From Allomuricauda sp. (GTDB lineage: Bacteria > Bacteroidota > Bacteroidia > Flavobacteriales > Flavobacteriaceae), in assembly GCA_030148335.1 (NCBI GenBank), contig JASBTQ010000002.1:186001-250000 (forward strand): DNA of 64,000 nt, in the 5' to 3' direction. The translations under genes and the position numbers were made by a program. Within the stretch, counting starts at the first letter, position 1, and each line of letters opens with the position of its first letter. The notes beneath the pieces were generated by a model that was given only the letters and a program-made list of their open reading frames with translations, made no database searches and had not been told where the DNA came from. Shown piece after piece: positions 1 through 6,012 of the stretch.

Positions 1-374
1 GGGGTAGATGTATGGGTGGCAAGGTCCACCAGGAAAATATCACCGTTCTTCGAGTAGATGCCCTTAGTCTTTGATTCATTGTAAGTGATGCGGGAAGAGG
101 GTAGTGCGGCAGCGGTCAAAAAATCCACTTTTTGGATCTTTTTTGATGCTGTGGAATAGGCATAAAGGGAATCGCTCATGGCCCCATCGGGGTTCCAATC
201 AAAATAAAGGGTTTTCCCATCGGTGGACCAATGGACGTTCGAGGGCCTGTGGCCGACAAAATCATCCCCTTGCATGATGTCCTTGATCTTTAAGGAAGAG
301 ATGTTTCCTTTTTGTGCGAACAATCCAAAGGAGGTGAAGAGCAAAAAAGCAATGGAAGGTAGATATTTTCCCAT
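1..374 (-). CDS. S9-family (prolyl oligopeptidase-like) peptidase, N-terminal part only
   Basis: Truncated by the window start; only the first 124 or so residues are present, from an ATG at 374 read leftwards. The protein begins with a signal peptide (MGKYLPSIAFLLFTSFGLFA, then QKGN), so it is exported. The following residues contain repeated short strands of the kind SNVHWSTDGKTLYFDWNPDG and NGDIFLVDL, typical of the seven-bladed propeller that precedes the hydrolase domain in S9 peptidases. The catalytic domain lies outside the window, so peptidase activity is inferred from the propeller and signal peptide alone. It could instead be another TolB/WD40-like periplasmic protein. Confidence 0.7.
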   Translation of the reverse strand, partial: MGKYLPSIAFLLFTSFGLFAQKGNISSLKIKDIMQGDDFVGHRPSNVHWSTDGKTLYFDWNPDGAMSDSLYAYSTASKKIQKVDFLTAAALPSSRITYNESKTKGIYSKNGDIFLVDLATHTST

Positions 375-521
375 AATGGAACTGAGGTTTAAGTTAGTCA
401 ATGTCATTCCTCCAAATATCGGATATTTCGATGGTTTTTGCCCCACAATATCGAAGATGGAAATAAGTAAAAGTGAAAAGGGGTGCAATTTTGCACCCCT
501 TTTCTTAGGGTTGAGTTATGG

Positions 522-1283
522 TCATGGTTGTATGAGTTCCAATAGGTTGATGTCCACCGTTCCCGATACACTGAGTTCATTGCCAGAGTCATTGTTTGCA
601 GCATCCACGGTAAAGGCATAGGAAAAGGTAAGATGGTTGCCGGCGTTGGGATCAAAGACCATATCGGTGAAGACCATTTCGGATACCCCGGCACCGCCGG
701 ATGCAAATACATTATCGACCATAAAGTATTTGTTGTCATCACCGATCACACCATAATTGTTGATGGTGACGGTCGCCGATTGTACATTTTGGGTCTCTTG
801 TCCTGGATTGATCACAACGAGTTCCCATTGAATGAAATTGATATTATAAGTACCATCAGGGGAACTATAGAAACGGCGGAAGGCGAAATTATACTCTATA
901 TCGTCCCCCATTTGTGTGGAAGATACAATGTTGTAGGAATCAAAGTCGTCGGCATCAATAGGGGTAAACCGGAAGGTTGCAGAGTCTTCAAAGACAACGC
1001 CATCAGGCCGTGTTCCGCTGAGGTCCAGTGTCACCGCCCCGTATTTAATCATTTCCTCAAGTCCGACCGCTCCGTTTTGCCCATCCTGCCCATCCTGCCC
1101 ATCCTGTCCGGGAGGACCTTGTTGTCCATCGGCGCCGTCCTTTCCGTCCGCGCCGTTCAGGCCATCTTGGCCATCTACACCATCAATGCCGTCCACCCCA
1201 TCTTTTCCGTCCTCAATGGAACAGGAAGTCATGGACACCCCTAGGGCAAGTACAGCAATGCCCAACAGTTTGATAAATTTCAT
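522..1283 (-). CDS. Lipoprotein with a collagen-like Gly-X-Y stretch
   Basis: Start chosen at the ATG at 1283 (MKFIKLLGIAVLALGVSMTSC) because a lipoprotein signal peptide with a lipobox Cys follows at once; the longer frame upstream adds a non-signal extension. After the Cys come about 50 residues of glycine-every-third repeats (DGVDGIDGVDGQDGLNGADG and further GQD/GQN units), then a roughly 180-residue beta-rich domain with no motif I recognise. Collagen-like lipoproteins are common in Bacteroidota as surface or cell-envelope proteins; the function here is unknown. A weak leftward -7 element (TACCTTTA) lies at 1310-1317. The gene is divergent from the one at 1510. Confidence 0.8.
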   Translation of the reverse strand: MKFIKLLGIAVLALGVSMTSCSIEDGKDGVDGIDGVDGQDGLNGADGKDGADGQQGPPGQDGQDGQDGQNGAVGLEEMIKYGAVTLDLSGTRPDGVVFEDSATFRFTPIDADDFDSYNIVSSTQMGDDIEYNFAFRRFYSSPDGTYNINFIQWELVVINPGQETQNVQSATVTINNYGVIGDDNKYFMVDNVFASGGAGVSEMVFTDMVFDPNAGNHLTFSYAFTVDAANNDSGNELSVSGTVDINLLELIQP

Positions 1284-1335
1284 ACCTAATAGTTTTGAGT
1301 TCAATAAATTAAAGGTAACCGTACAGGACATTGGC

Positions 1336-1419
1336 AGATGAGCCAATTGACGGATGCCCTGTTTGAATTGACGGATGATGGGTTTGGGTTGACCAATGCG
1401 TTTTTTTTATTTTTCAATG
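1336..1419. repeat. Imperfect 21-bp tandem repeat, 3 to 4 copies
   Basis: The core TTGACggATG starts at 1347 and again at 1368, and as TTGACcaATG at 1389: two exact 21-bp steps. A fourth, decayed step keeps only cAATG at 1415-1419. The repeat sits between two divergent genes, so it could be a phased protein-binding array (21 bp is two helical turns) or simply a decaying tandem duplication. Confidence 0.55.
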
Positions 1420-1497
1420 ACCGAGCGATCAACGCGATAGGCGTTTGGGATGATAGATTAATTGGACAAGATCGAACCACAAAAACAAATCTTGAAG

Positions 1498-1505
1498 TAT
1501 CTTTG
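1498..1505 (+). promoter_or_regulatory. -7 promoter element TATCTTTG
   Basis: Exact match to the Bacteroidota -7 consensus TAnnTTTG, just upstream of the gene starting near 1510. No clear -33 TTTG is visible at the usual distance. Transcription would begin very close to, or just past, the GTG codon at 1510. Confidence 0.5.
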
Positions 1506-1509
1506 CCTT

Positions 1510-1872
1510 GTGAAAAGAGGATATAAGTTATTGGGGATGCTGCTTTTGGCATCGATCTATGTTTTTGGAATCGGTGTTTCGAGCAAGACCGTTTCTGCTC
1601 CGGATGCCGGACATTCCTGGCAGGGGACTTATTTTTCCGTGGCCAAGGCCACCCTGTTCTGCGATGTCCCACAGCCAGAAACTTCTTTTGACAAGGTCAA
1701 TGACTACCCCGCTCCAAGTCCCAATGTTTTCTTTACGGGCAATGCCAATGTGCAAAGCCCCCATGAAATTTTGTTCGGGGCGACCGGACGACAGTACCTC
1801 CGCTTTTCGGTCAATTTTCTGGTACGGCACCGAAAGGCCGACCTCATTTTCCCCTTCCATTATTTTTGGTGA
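1510..1872 (+). CDS. Small secreted protein of unknown function
   Basis: About 120 residues. I chose the GTG at 1510 because it gives a positively charged n-region (VKRGYKLL) before a hydrophobic stretch (LLLASIYVFGIGV), i.e. a signal peptide; the in-frame ATG at 1537 is the alternative and fits better if transcription starts after the -7 element at 1498. The mature part is rich in aromatic residues and ends SVNFLVRHRKADLIFPFHYFW. I recognise no domain. A second small gene follows in the same direction at 1977, about 100 bp on. Confidence 0.5.
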   Translation: MKRGYKLLGMLLLASIYVFGIGVSSKTVSAPDAGHSWQGTYFSVAKATLFCDVPQPETSFDKVNDYPAPSPNVFFTGNANVQSPHEILFGATGRQYLRFSVNFLVRHRKADLIFPFHYFW

Positions 1873-1976
1873 TGTTTTTCTGAGCATTCTTGGTTGAAAT
1901 GGACCGGTCCAGGTCCGTGGCTTTTGCCTATGCATGGCCAACATCACTTTACATATCATTCAAAATCAAAAAAACA

Positions 1977-2471
1977 ATGGAAATAGATTTTGGGACCCTT
2001 TTGATAGGTTCCCTAACCGTGGCCATATGTGCCATCCCCTTTGTTCTGACCATTGGCGGTAGAAAAAGAAGGGAAAAACAGATGATGAGATCACTTCAAA
2101 CCATGGCCGCACAGCACAATTGTCAAATTGGACAGCGAGAGTTCTGCGGAAATTATCTTCTGGGCATGGACCAGGGGGGGCGTTATGTGTTTTTTCATCA
2201 AGTAAGCAAGGAAGCAATAGAGGAAAGGGCCGTGGACCTTATGGAAATTGTAGCCTGTAAACCCATCAACATAGGAAGAAAGATTGCGGGGGAGCGGGTA
2301 GTGGAACGTCTGGGGCTGGAATTTGTCCCAATGGATCAAGACATGCCTGAGATTACCTTGGAACTCTACAACAACGACCATAGTTTTCAATTGCGCGGAG
2401 AACTGCAATCCATGGAAAAGTGGACAAGGTTGATCAACGATAGGTTGAAGAAGCTACAGCCGATAGAATAG
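1977..2471 (+). CDS. Membrane-anchored conserved hypothetical protein
   Basis: 164 residues from the ATG at 1977 (MEIDFGTLLIGSLTVAICAI). One N-terminal transmembrane segment (about residues 5-28) is followed by a basic stop-transfer stretch (GGRKRREKQ) and a soluble cytoplasmic domain of alternating strands and helices. The soluble part contains FFHQVSKEAIEERAVDLMEI and ends in charged residues. No catalytic motif is evident and I do not recognise a named family. It ends just before a strong terminator at 2482. Confidence 0.7.
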   Translation: MEIDFGTLLIGSLTVAICAIPFVLTIGGRKRREKQMMRSLQTMAAQHNCQIGQREFCGNYLLGMDQGGRYVFFHQVSKEAIEERAVDLMEIVACKPINIGRKIAGERVVERLGLEFVPMDQDMPEITLELYNNDHSFQLRGELQSMEKWTRLINDRLKKLQPIE

Positions 2472-2481
2472 CGACCAATAA

Positions 2482-2510
2482 AGCCGGGATGAAAGTCCCG
2501 GTTTTTTTCT
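2482..2510 (+). terminator. Rho-independent terminator
   Basis: Stem CCGGGA (2484-2489) with TCCCGG (2496-2501), flanked by A residues upstream and a run of seven T from 2502. It closes the rightward unit ending at 2471. Confidence 0.85.
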
Positions 2511-2538
2511 GTGTGCACCTGTAGGGTGGGGAGGCCGA

Positions 2539-3447
2539 TCATTTCTTATTTTTTAATTCATTGTAAGGGACAAAAAGAATGTCATACGTTTTCGCATAGA
2601 CGTAAGTGAACTGTGCCCCGAAGAAAAGGATGAGACAGGAATAGGAAACCCATAGCAACACCAATACAATGGCACCCGCAGCACCATAGGTGGAACCCGG
2701 TTTTGCTTCGCCAAAATAGAGCCCCAACAAGAATTTACCGATCACGAACATGATCGCGGTGATCAAGGCCCCAAACCATACCGCTTTCCATTTGATCTTG
2801 GCATCGGGCAGAAACTTGAACATAAGGGCGAACATGACCGTGATGATGGCAATGGATGAGGTGATGTCCACGATATAGGCCAAATAGACCACGATATCGG
2901 TTATCAGGGTCCTGAGATAATCGTTCAGGGCGGATATGGCCGCAGTGACCATAAAGCTTATCAACAGCAAAAAGCCAATGACCAGAATAAAGGCAAAGCT
3001 ACGCGCCCTTTCCGATGCCAATTTCCAAAAACTAAAATCGGTGGGGCTGTTTATCCTCCATATTTCGTTCAACGATATTTTTAACTGGTACAGCACACCC
3101 GAAGCACCAAAAAGCAGGGTTGCAATACCGATTATGGTAGAGATCAAGTTCTTGTCCTTGTTCTGCGTATCCATGACAATTTCTTCAATGGTTTTGGCGG
3201 CATTGGGTCCCAACGCCACGGCAAACTCATCGGTCAGCCTTCCTTGGACGATGTCCACCCCCCAAATGGCCCCCACCAGATTGATGATGATCACCAAGAG
3301 AGCGGGCAGGGACAATACGGCGTAGTAGGCCACCACTGCACTCAGGCGCCAGGGCTGTGCTTTTCTCCATGCCTTGAAGGTATCCAAGACAAGGTGGGGA
3401 AAATCTCTGGGTTTAAATCGTTTGGAATATATATGGGGCTTTCCCAA
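2539..3447 (-). CDS. YihY/BrkB family inner-membrane protein
   Basis: 302 residues with six predicted membrane helices. The signature PWRLSAVVAYYAVLSLPALL near residue 32 and the GASGVLYQLKISLNEIWRI region are typical of the YihY (UPF0761) family, once misnamed ribonuclease BN. The role of these proteins is not settled; they are integral inner-membrane proteins, often suspected transporters. The predicted start is a TTG codon (3447-3445); no in-frame ATG lies nearby, so the exact N-terminus is uncertain. Confidence 0.85.
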   Translation of the reverse strand: MGKPHIYSKRFKPRDFPHLVLDTFKAWRKAQPWRLSAVVAYYAVLSLPALLVIIINLVGAIWGVDIVQGRLTDEFAVALGPNAAKTIEEIVMDTQNKDKNLISTIIGIATLLFGASGVLYQLKISLNEIWRINSPTDFSFWKLASERARSFAFILVIGFLLLISFMVTAAISALNDYLRTLITDIVVYLAYIVDITSSIAIITVMFALMFKFLPDAKIKWKAVWFGALITAIMFVIGKFLLGLYFGEAKPGSTYGAAGAIVLVLLWVSYSCLILFFGAQFTYVYAKTYDILFVPYNELKNKK

Positions 3448-3807
3448 AATGCTAATGTTTGATCATTGAACGGGCTGTCCACAGTTTAAAGCCCGCACCA
3501 TACAATACTAAATTTTTTTCAAAATCGGTACTGACGCAAATACGATTAATGTTGACGGGATTGCATTTAAAAACTGGATGTTACCAAGGTAACGGAGAGG
3601 GTATGCTGTTGTTCGAGGGTGTAGGGAATGAAAAAAGAAGGCTTTTGGACAATCACCCCAGATGGGTTAACAAAGGGAATCATATAAGGTGTGATATGAA
3701 AATCAGAGAATGGAATACGAAGAAATACCGCTTTGTAATTATATAAGTTTTGTAGGGAAATTGTCCTGAAGTTTGGGGAATCTACATTAAAAAGGAAGCT
3801 TTTAAAA
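3448..3807. other. 360-bp intergenic stretch without a convincing gene
   Basis: Lies between the YihY gene and the AT-rich accessory block. It holds a hairpin-forming GGGCT...AGCCC near 3472-3495 and a small inverted repeat GTTACCaaGGTAAC at 3580-3593 that could be an operator. The open frames here have atypical composition and no recognisable motif, so I call none of them. Confidence 0.5.
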
Positions 3808-4818
3808 TTAAAATACAAGGTATCTAATAACGTAATAAAATACCGAAAGTGATACAAGGATAAAAATTAATCCTTTTAAAGCAGAACTCCTCTTTTCACT
3901 ATGAGACTCAAAAAATATTGTTCTTAATAGAGTAACAACAAATGTGGTATAAAAGACAAAAAAAAGTTTTATCAATATTGTTTTGAACAATGTATTACTA
4001 ACAAAGTAGGAATAGTCAGTTACTAGAAGCCAAATAAAGATACCTAGGACCAATATATTGAAAATGGCTTTAAAGTCATATTTACGTATATAATCAGTGG
4101 TAACATAATTAAGATTTAGGTTGATTATATCCTCCGCATTTATGATAAAAATATCTCCGGGTATTTGTTTTAGTTCACGCTTATTGGTTAAGCTGTTCTT
4201 TTTAAAAATGGAGGTTTTTGTCATATATACATACTCCAATTCATGGTTGTTGTTTATTGTGTAACTTTTTACCACGCCACTATACAACCTTGGTTCCTCA
4301 TTTTCAATCCTAACTAAAATGTCAGCTCTAACCTCTAAGAGTTTGCCGTTTAGTAATCCTTTATAAGCTCTAAATCCCTTAATTTCACCATTAAAATAAT
4401 AGTTCCAATGATTTCTGAATCTTAGTACTGTAAACCATCTATCTATTCTTAACACTCTTACAGTGCCCCAGCATATTTCAGCCAGTACAAATGAAATAAG
4501 TAACATTAAGGAAATGTAAACCAAAACCTCCCATAAGATATCCAAATCGAATAAGGTTAGGGGGAGTAAATTTTGTGCAAATTGATTGTATACCTCGGTT
4601 ATAGAACCTCCATCTATTTTTTCCCAATAGTATTGGTAAATGTTAGCGGTAAGATATTGTATAAAAAGCCCTGGCAAAATACTTGCCATTATGGCATGGG
4701 CTAGAGTTTTTGAATTAAATTGTTTAGTAAATTCTCCTTGGAAGTAAAATCTCCTGAAGACAATGCCCGGTACTATTATAAACAAAAAAAGAATTAAAGT
4801 ATCTAAGGCAATAGACAT
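3808..4818 (-). CDS. Polytopic membrane protein of unknown function
   Basis: 336 residues, ATG at 4818. Membrane segments are visible at about residues 5-22 (LILFLFIIVPGIVFRRFYF), 40-60, 100-118, 250-270 and the C-terminus, with a soluble central domain (about 140-235) containing GVVKSYTINNNHELEYVYMT and PGDIFIINAEDI. The layout resembles DUF6338-type proteins, but that assignment is tentative. Base composition is markedly more AT-rich than the neighbours. It is 12 bp downstream of the small gene at 4831-5103 and almost certainly cotranscribed. The block sits beside a tRNA-Leu, suggesting lateral acquisition. Confidence 0.75.
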   Translation of the reverse strand: MSIALDTLILFLFIIVPGIVFRRFYFQGEFTKQFNSKTLAHAIMASILPGLFIQYLTANIYQYYWEKIDGGSITEVYNQFAQNLLPLTLFDLDILWEVLVYISLMLLISFVLAEICWGTVRVLRIDRWFTVLRFRNHWNYYFNGEIKGFRAYKGLLNGKLLEVRADILVRIENEEPRLYSGVVKSYTINNNHELEYVYMTKTSIFKKNSLTNKRELKQIPGDIFIINAEDIINLNLNYVTTDYIRKYDFKAIFNILVLGIFIWLLVTDYSYFVSNTLFKTILIKLFFVFYTTFVVTLLRTIFFESHSEKRSSALKGLIFILVSLSVFYYVIRYLVF

Positions 4819-4830
4819 GTTGATAGATAG

Positions 4831-5103
4831 TTACAGCCTTACAGTGATTGCCTCTCCATTTTCTAAAACAACATCCTCCTTTAGTTCCTTGATTATATTA
4901 TTTCTAGCGTTTTCCATTTGAGTTTCTATCATTATATTGATAGCCTTGGAAACTTTAGCTCTATCCTTATCGTTAGTAATTATCTCCGAGTTTTCAACAG
5001 AAATAGTATTATCATGCCCAAAGATATCAGTAAGTTGCTCTATGGCTAACGACATAGCGTATCTGATTCCTTTAAAAGGTGTGGTGGTTTTGACCGTGTT
5101 CAT
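4831..5103 (-). CDS. Small AT-rich hypothetical protein, first gene of an accessory pair
   Basis: 90 residues from the ATG at 5103 (MNTVKTTTPFKGIRYAMS); a TTG 30 bp upstream is the only longer start. The protein is acidic and predicted largely helical (FKGIRYAMSLAIEQLTDIFG, then AINIMIETQMENARNNIIKE), with no signal peptide or membrane segment. No family recognised. Its stop lies 12 bp from the start of the membrane protein at 3808-4818, so the two probably work together. Confidence 0.6.
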   Translation of the reverse strand: MNTVKTTTPFKGIRYAMSLAIEQLTDIFGHDNTISVENSEIITNDKDRAKVSKAINIMIETQMENARNNIIKELKEDVVLENGEAITVRL

Positions 5104-5350
5104 TTTAGTGTTAATAAGGTTAGTTGATGTCAAAATATAAAAAATAACAAAAACTAAGTGTTAATATTAAGGTTATTTACTTTTATATACGTAAGAATCA
5201 TTCCAAAATTACTTTTCATTGTTATAATTAACCTCTATTTAACGGTTCTGAACAACCAAGGGAATTTTCTTGCAAGAATACAAAAACCGTACAAAAAAGA
5301 AGTAAAAAATCCGTAAAAGCTGATTAATAGCTAAATACGGATTTTAATTG

Positions 5351-5434
5351 TACTCGAGGCGGGACTTGAACCCGCACGGGCAAATGCCCACAGGATTTTA
5401 AGTCCGGCGTGTCTACCAATTCCACCACTCGAGC
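5351..5434 (-). tRNA. tRNA-Leu (anticodon TAA)
   Basis: Complete class II tRNA on the minus strand: acceptor GCTCGAG/CTCGAGT with discriminator A, D-arm TGGTGGAATTGGTAGACA, anticodon loop CTTAAAA (anticodon TAA), a long variable arm and T-arm GGGTTCAAGTCCC. CCA is not encoded. A partial second copy of its 5' half lies 300 bp upstream at 5733-5788. Confidence 0.95.
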
Positions 5435-5459
5435 TTGTCTGCCGGAGGCATGACAGGAC

Positions 5460-5726
5460 TTAATCTTCAGTATGTTGCTTTTGCTGGTTCTGGACCAAAT
5501 TCTTCAAGAACTCCTTTCCATATCCAGATTTTAGTCTTTTCTCCTCAACCCTGGCTTCTGTTCTTGTTTTAAACTCCTTTTTAAAAATCAAGACAAATGG
5601 TCTATAGGGCCTTGTCGTTTTATTTTTGCCTGCGTTATGTTCTTTTACCCTTCTTTCAATATCAGAAGTTATTCCGACATAAATATAGTTTCTTTTTAAA
5701 CTATTCAAAGCGTATGTATAGAACAT
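5460..5726 (-). CDS. GIY-YIG domain protein lying inside a tRNA cluster
   Basis: 88 residues from the ATG at 5726. The N-terminal part shows the GIY-YIG nuclease core: YTYALNS, then YIYVGIT, then ERRVKEHNAG, with the conserved Arg and the later Glu in RTEARVEEKRLK. This is the small UvrC N-domain-like (UPF0213/YhbQ) class, which is the catalytic domain alone without a DNA-binding partner. Its start lies 6 bp from a half copy of tRNA-Leu, its stop 25 bp from the intact tRNA-Leu, and all elements share one strand with the upstream tRNA-Gly. It may be read through from the tRNA promoter. Mobile behaviour is inferred from the duplicated tRNA ends. Confidence 0.85.
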   Translation of the reverse strand: MFYTYALNSLKRNYIYVGITSDIERRVKEHNAGKNKTTRPYRPFVLIFKKEFKTRTEARVEEKRLKSGYGKEFLKNLVQNQQKQHTED

Positions 5727-5732
5727 AACCCC

Positions 5733-5788
5733 ATTTTAAAGTCTGTCTACCAACCTGCCTGCCGGCAGGCAGGTTCCACCACTCGAGC
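5733..5788 (-). pseudogene. tRNA-Leu 5' half-copy interrupted by a palindrome
   Basis: Read on the minus strand this is the acceptor 5' strand (GCTCGAG), GTGGTGGAA, then an inserted palindrome, then TTGGTAGACA and a shortened anticodon stem ending TTAAAAT, where similarity to the intact tRNA-Leu stops. The variable arm, T-arm and 3' acceptor are missing. The similarity continues beyond the tRNA: 27 bp at 5435-5461 and 5789-5815 (TTGTCTGCCGGAGGCATGAC and on) match with one difference. It is thus a segmental duplication or an integration scar, not a functional tRNA. Confidence 0.8.
5752..5775. repeat. 24-bp perfect palindrome, REP-like
   Basis: Each half is AACCTGCCTGCC or its complement GGCAGGCAGGTT, with no spacer. 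The inner 20 bp (CCTGCCTGCCGGCAGGCAGG) is exactly the sequence absent from the D-loop of the intact tRNA-Leu. Similar CTGCCGGC-centred palindromes are widespread in Bacteroidota intergenic DNA; a diverged relative lies at 41124-41145. Confidence 0.75.
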
Positions 5789-5841
5789 TTGTCTGCCGAA
5801 GGCATGACAGGACTTATCAGTAAAAAAAAACTCCACCCGAG

Positions 5842-5866
5842 TTGACTGAGCGGAGTCGAAGTCGAG
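5842..5866. repeat. Short dispersed repeat of the GACTGAGCGGAGTCGAAG type
   Basis: Directly abuts the 3' end of tRNA-Gly. It resembles the (C/T)TCGACTGCGCTCA elements at 36156-36196 and 54190-54218, a family I believe to be common between genes in Flavobacteriia. Function unknown. Read leftwards, ACTCC/GGAGT around it followed by nine T could also act as a weak terminator. Confidence 0.4.
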
Positions 5867-5937
5867 CGAAAAACGGGATTCGAACCCGCGACCTCCACCT
5901 TGGCAAGGTGATGCTCTACCAACTGAGCTATTTTCGC
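5865..5937 (-). tRNA. tRNA-Gly (anticodon GCC)
   Basis: 73-nt tRNA on the minus strand: acceptor GCGAAAA/TTTTCGC with discriminator T, D-arm AGCTCAGTTGGTAGAGC, anticodon loop TTGCCAA within CACCT/AGGTG, and T-arm CGGGTTCGAATCCCG. CCA is not encoded. It is probably the first gene of a tRNA-Gly/tRNA-Leu unit that was later interrupted. Confidence 0.96.
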
Positions 5938-6012
5938 ATCTTAAAGAACCCTGCACTTTTATCAAGCGCGGATGCAAATTTAAAACATTTCCTTTAAAAT
6001 GAAAGAATTTTT

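Noticed and set aside
223..621. 132-residue plus-strand frame over the S9 peptidase start and lipoprotein end
   Set aside because: Overlaps two convincing leftward genes and lacks any motif.
1062..1217. Tandem-looking DNA repeat (CCATCCTGCC units)
   Set aside because: Explained by the Gly-X-Y codons of the collagen-like lipoprotein, not a separate repeat element or CRISPR.
1338..1526. 62-residue frame with heptad-like LTD units
   Set aside because: Arises from the 21-bp intergenic repeat; no promoter or conserved start, overlaps the better-supported gene start at 1510.
3459..3746. 95-residue open frame on the plus strand in the 3.45-3.8 kb gap
   Set aside because: No signal peptide, domain or typical codon use; antisense frames overlap it and no promoter or coupling supports it.
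5701..5977. Two minus-strand open frames of 73-76 residues containing LPAGRQ-like peptides
   Set aside because: They are translations of tRNA-Gly, the half tRNA-Leu and the palindromic repeat, not genes.
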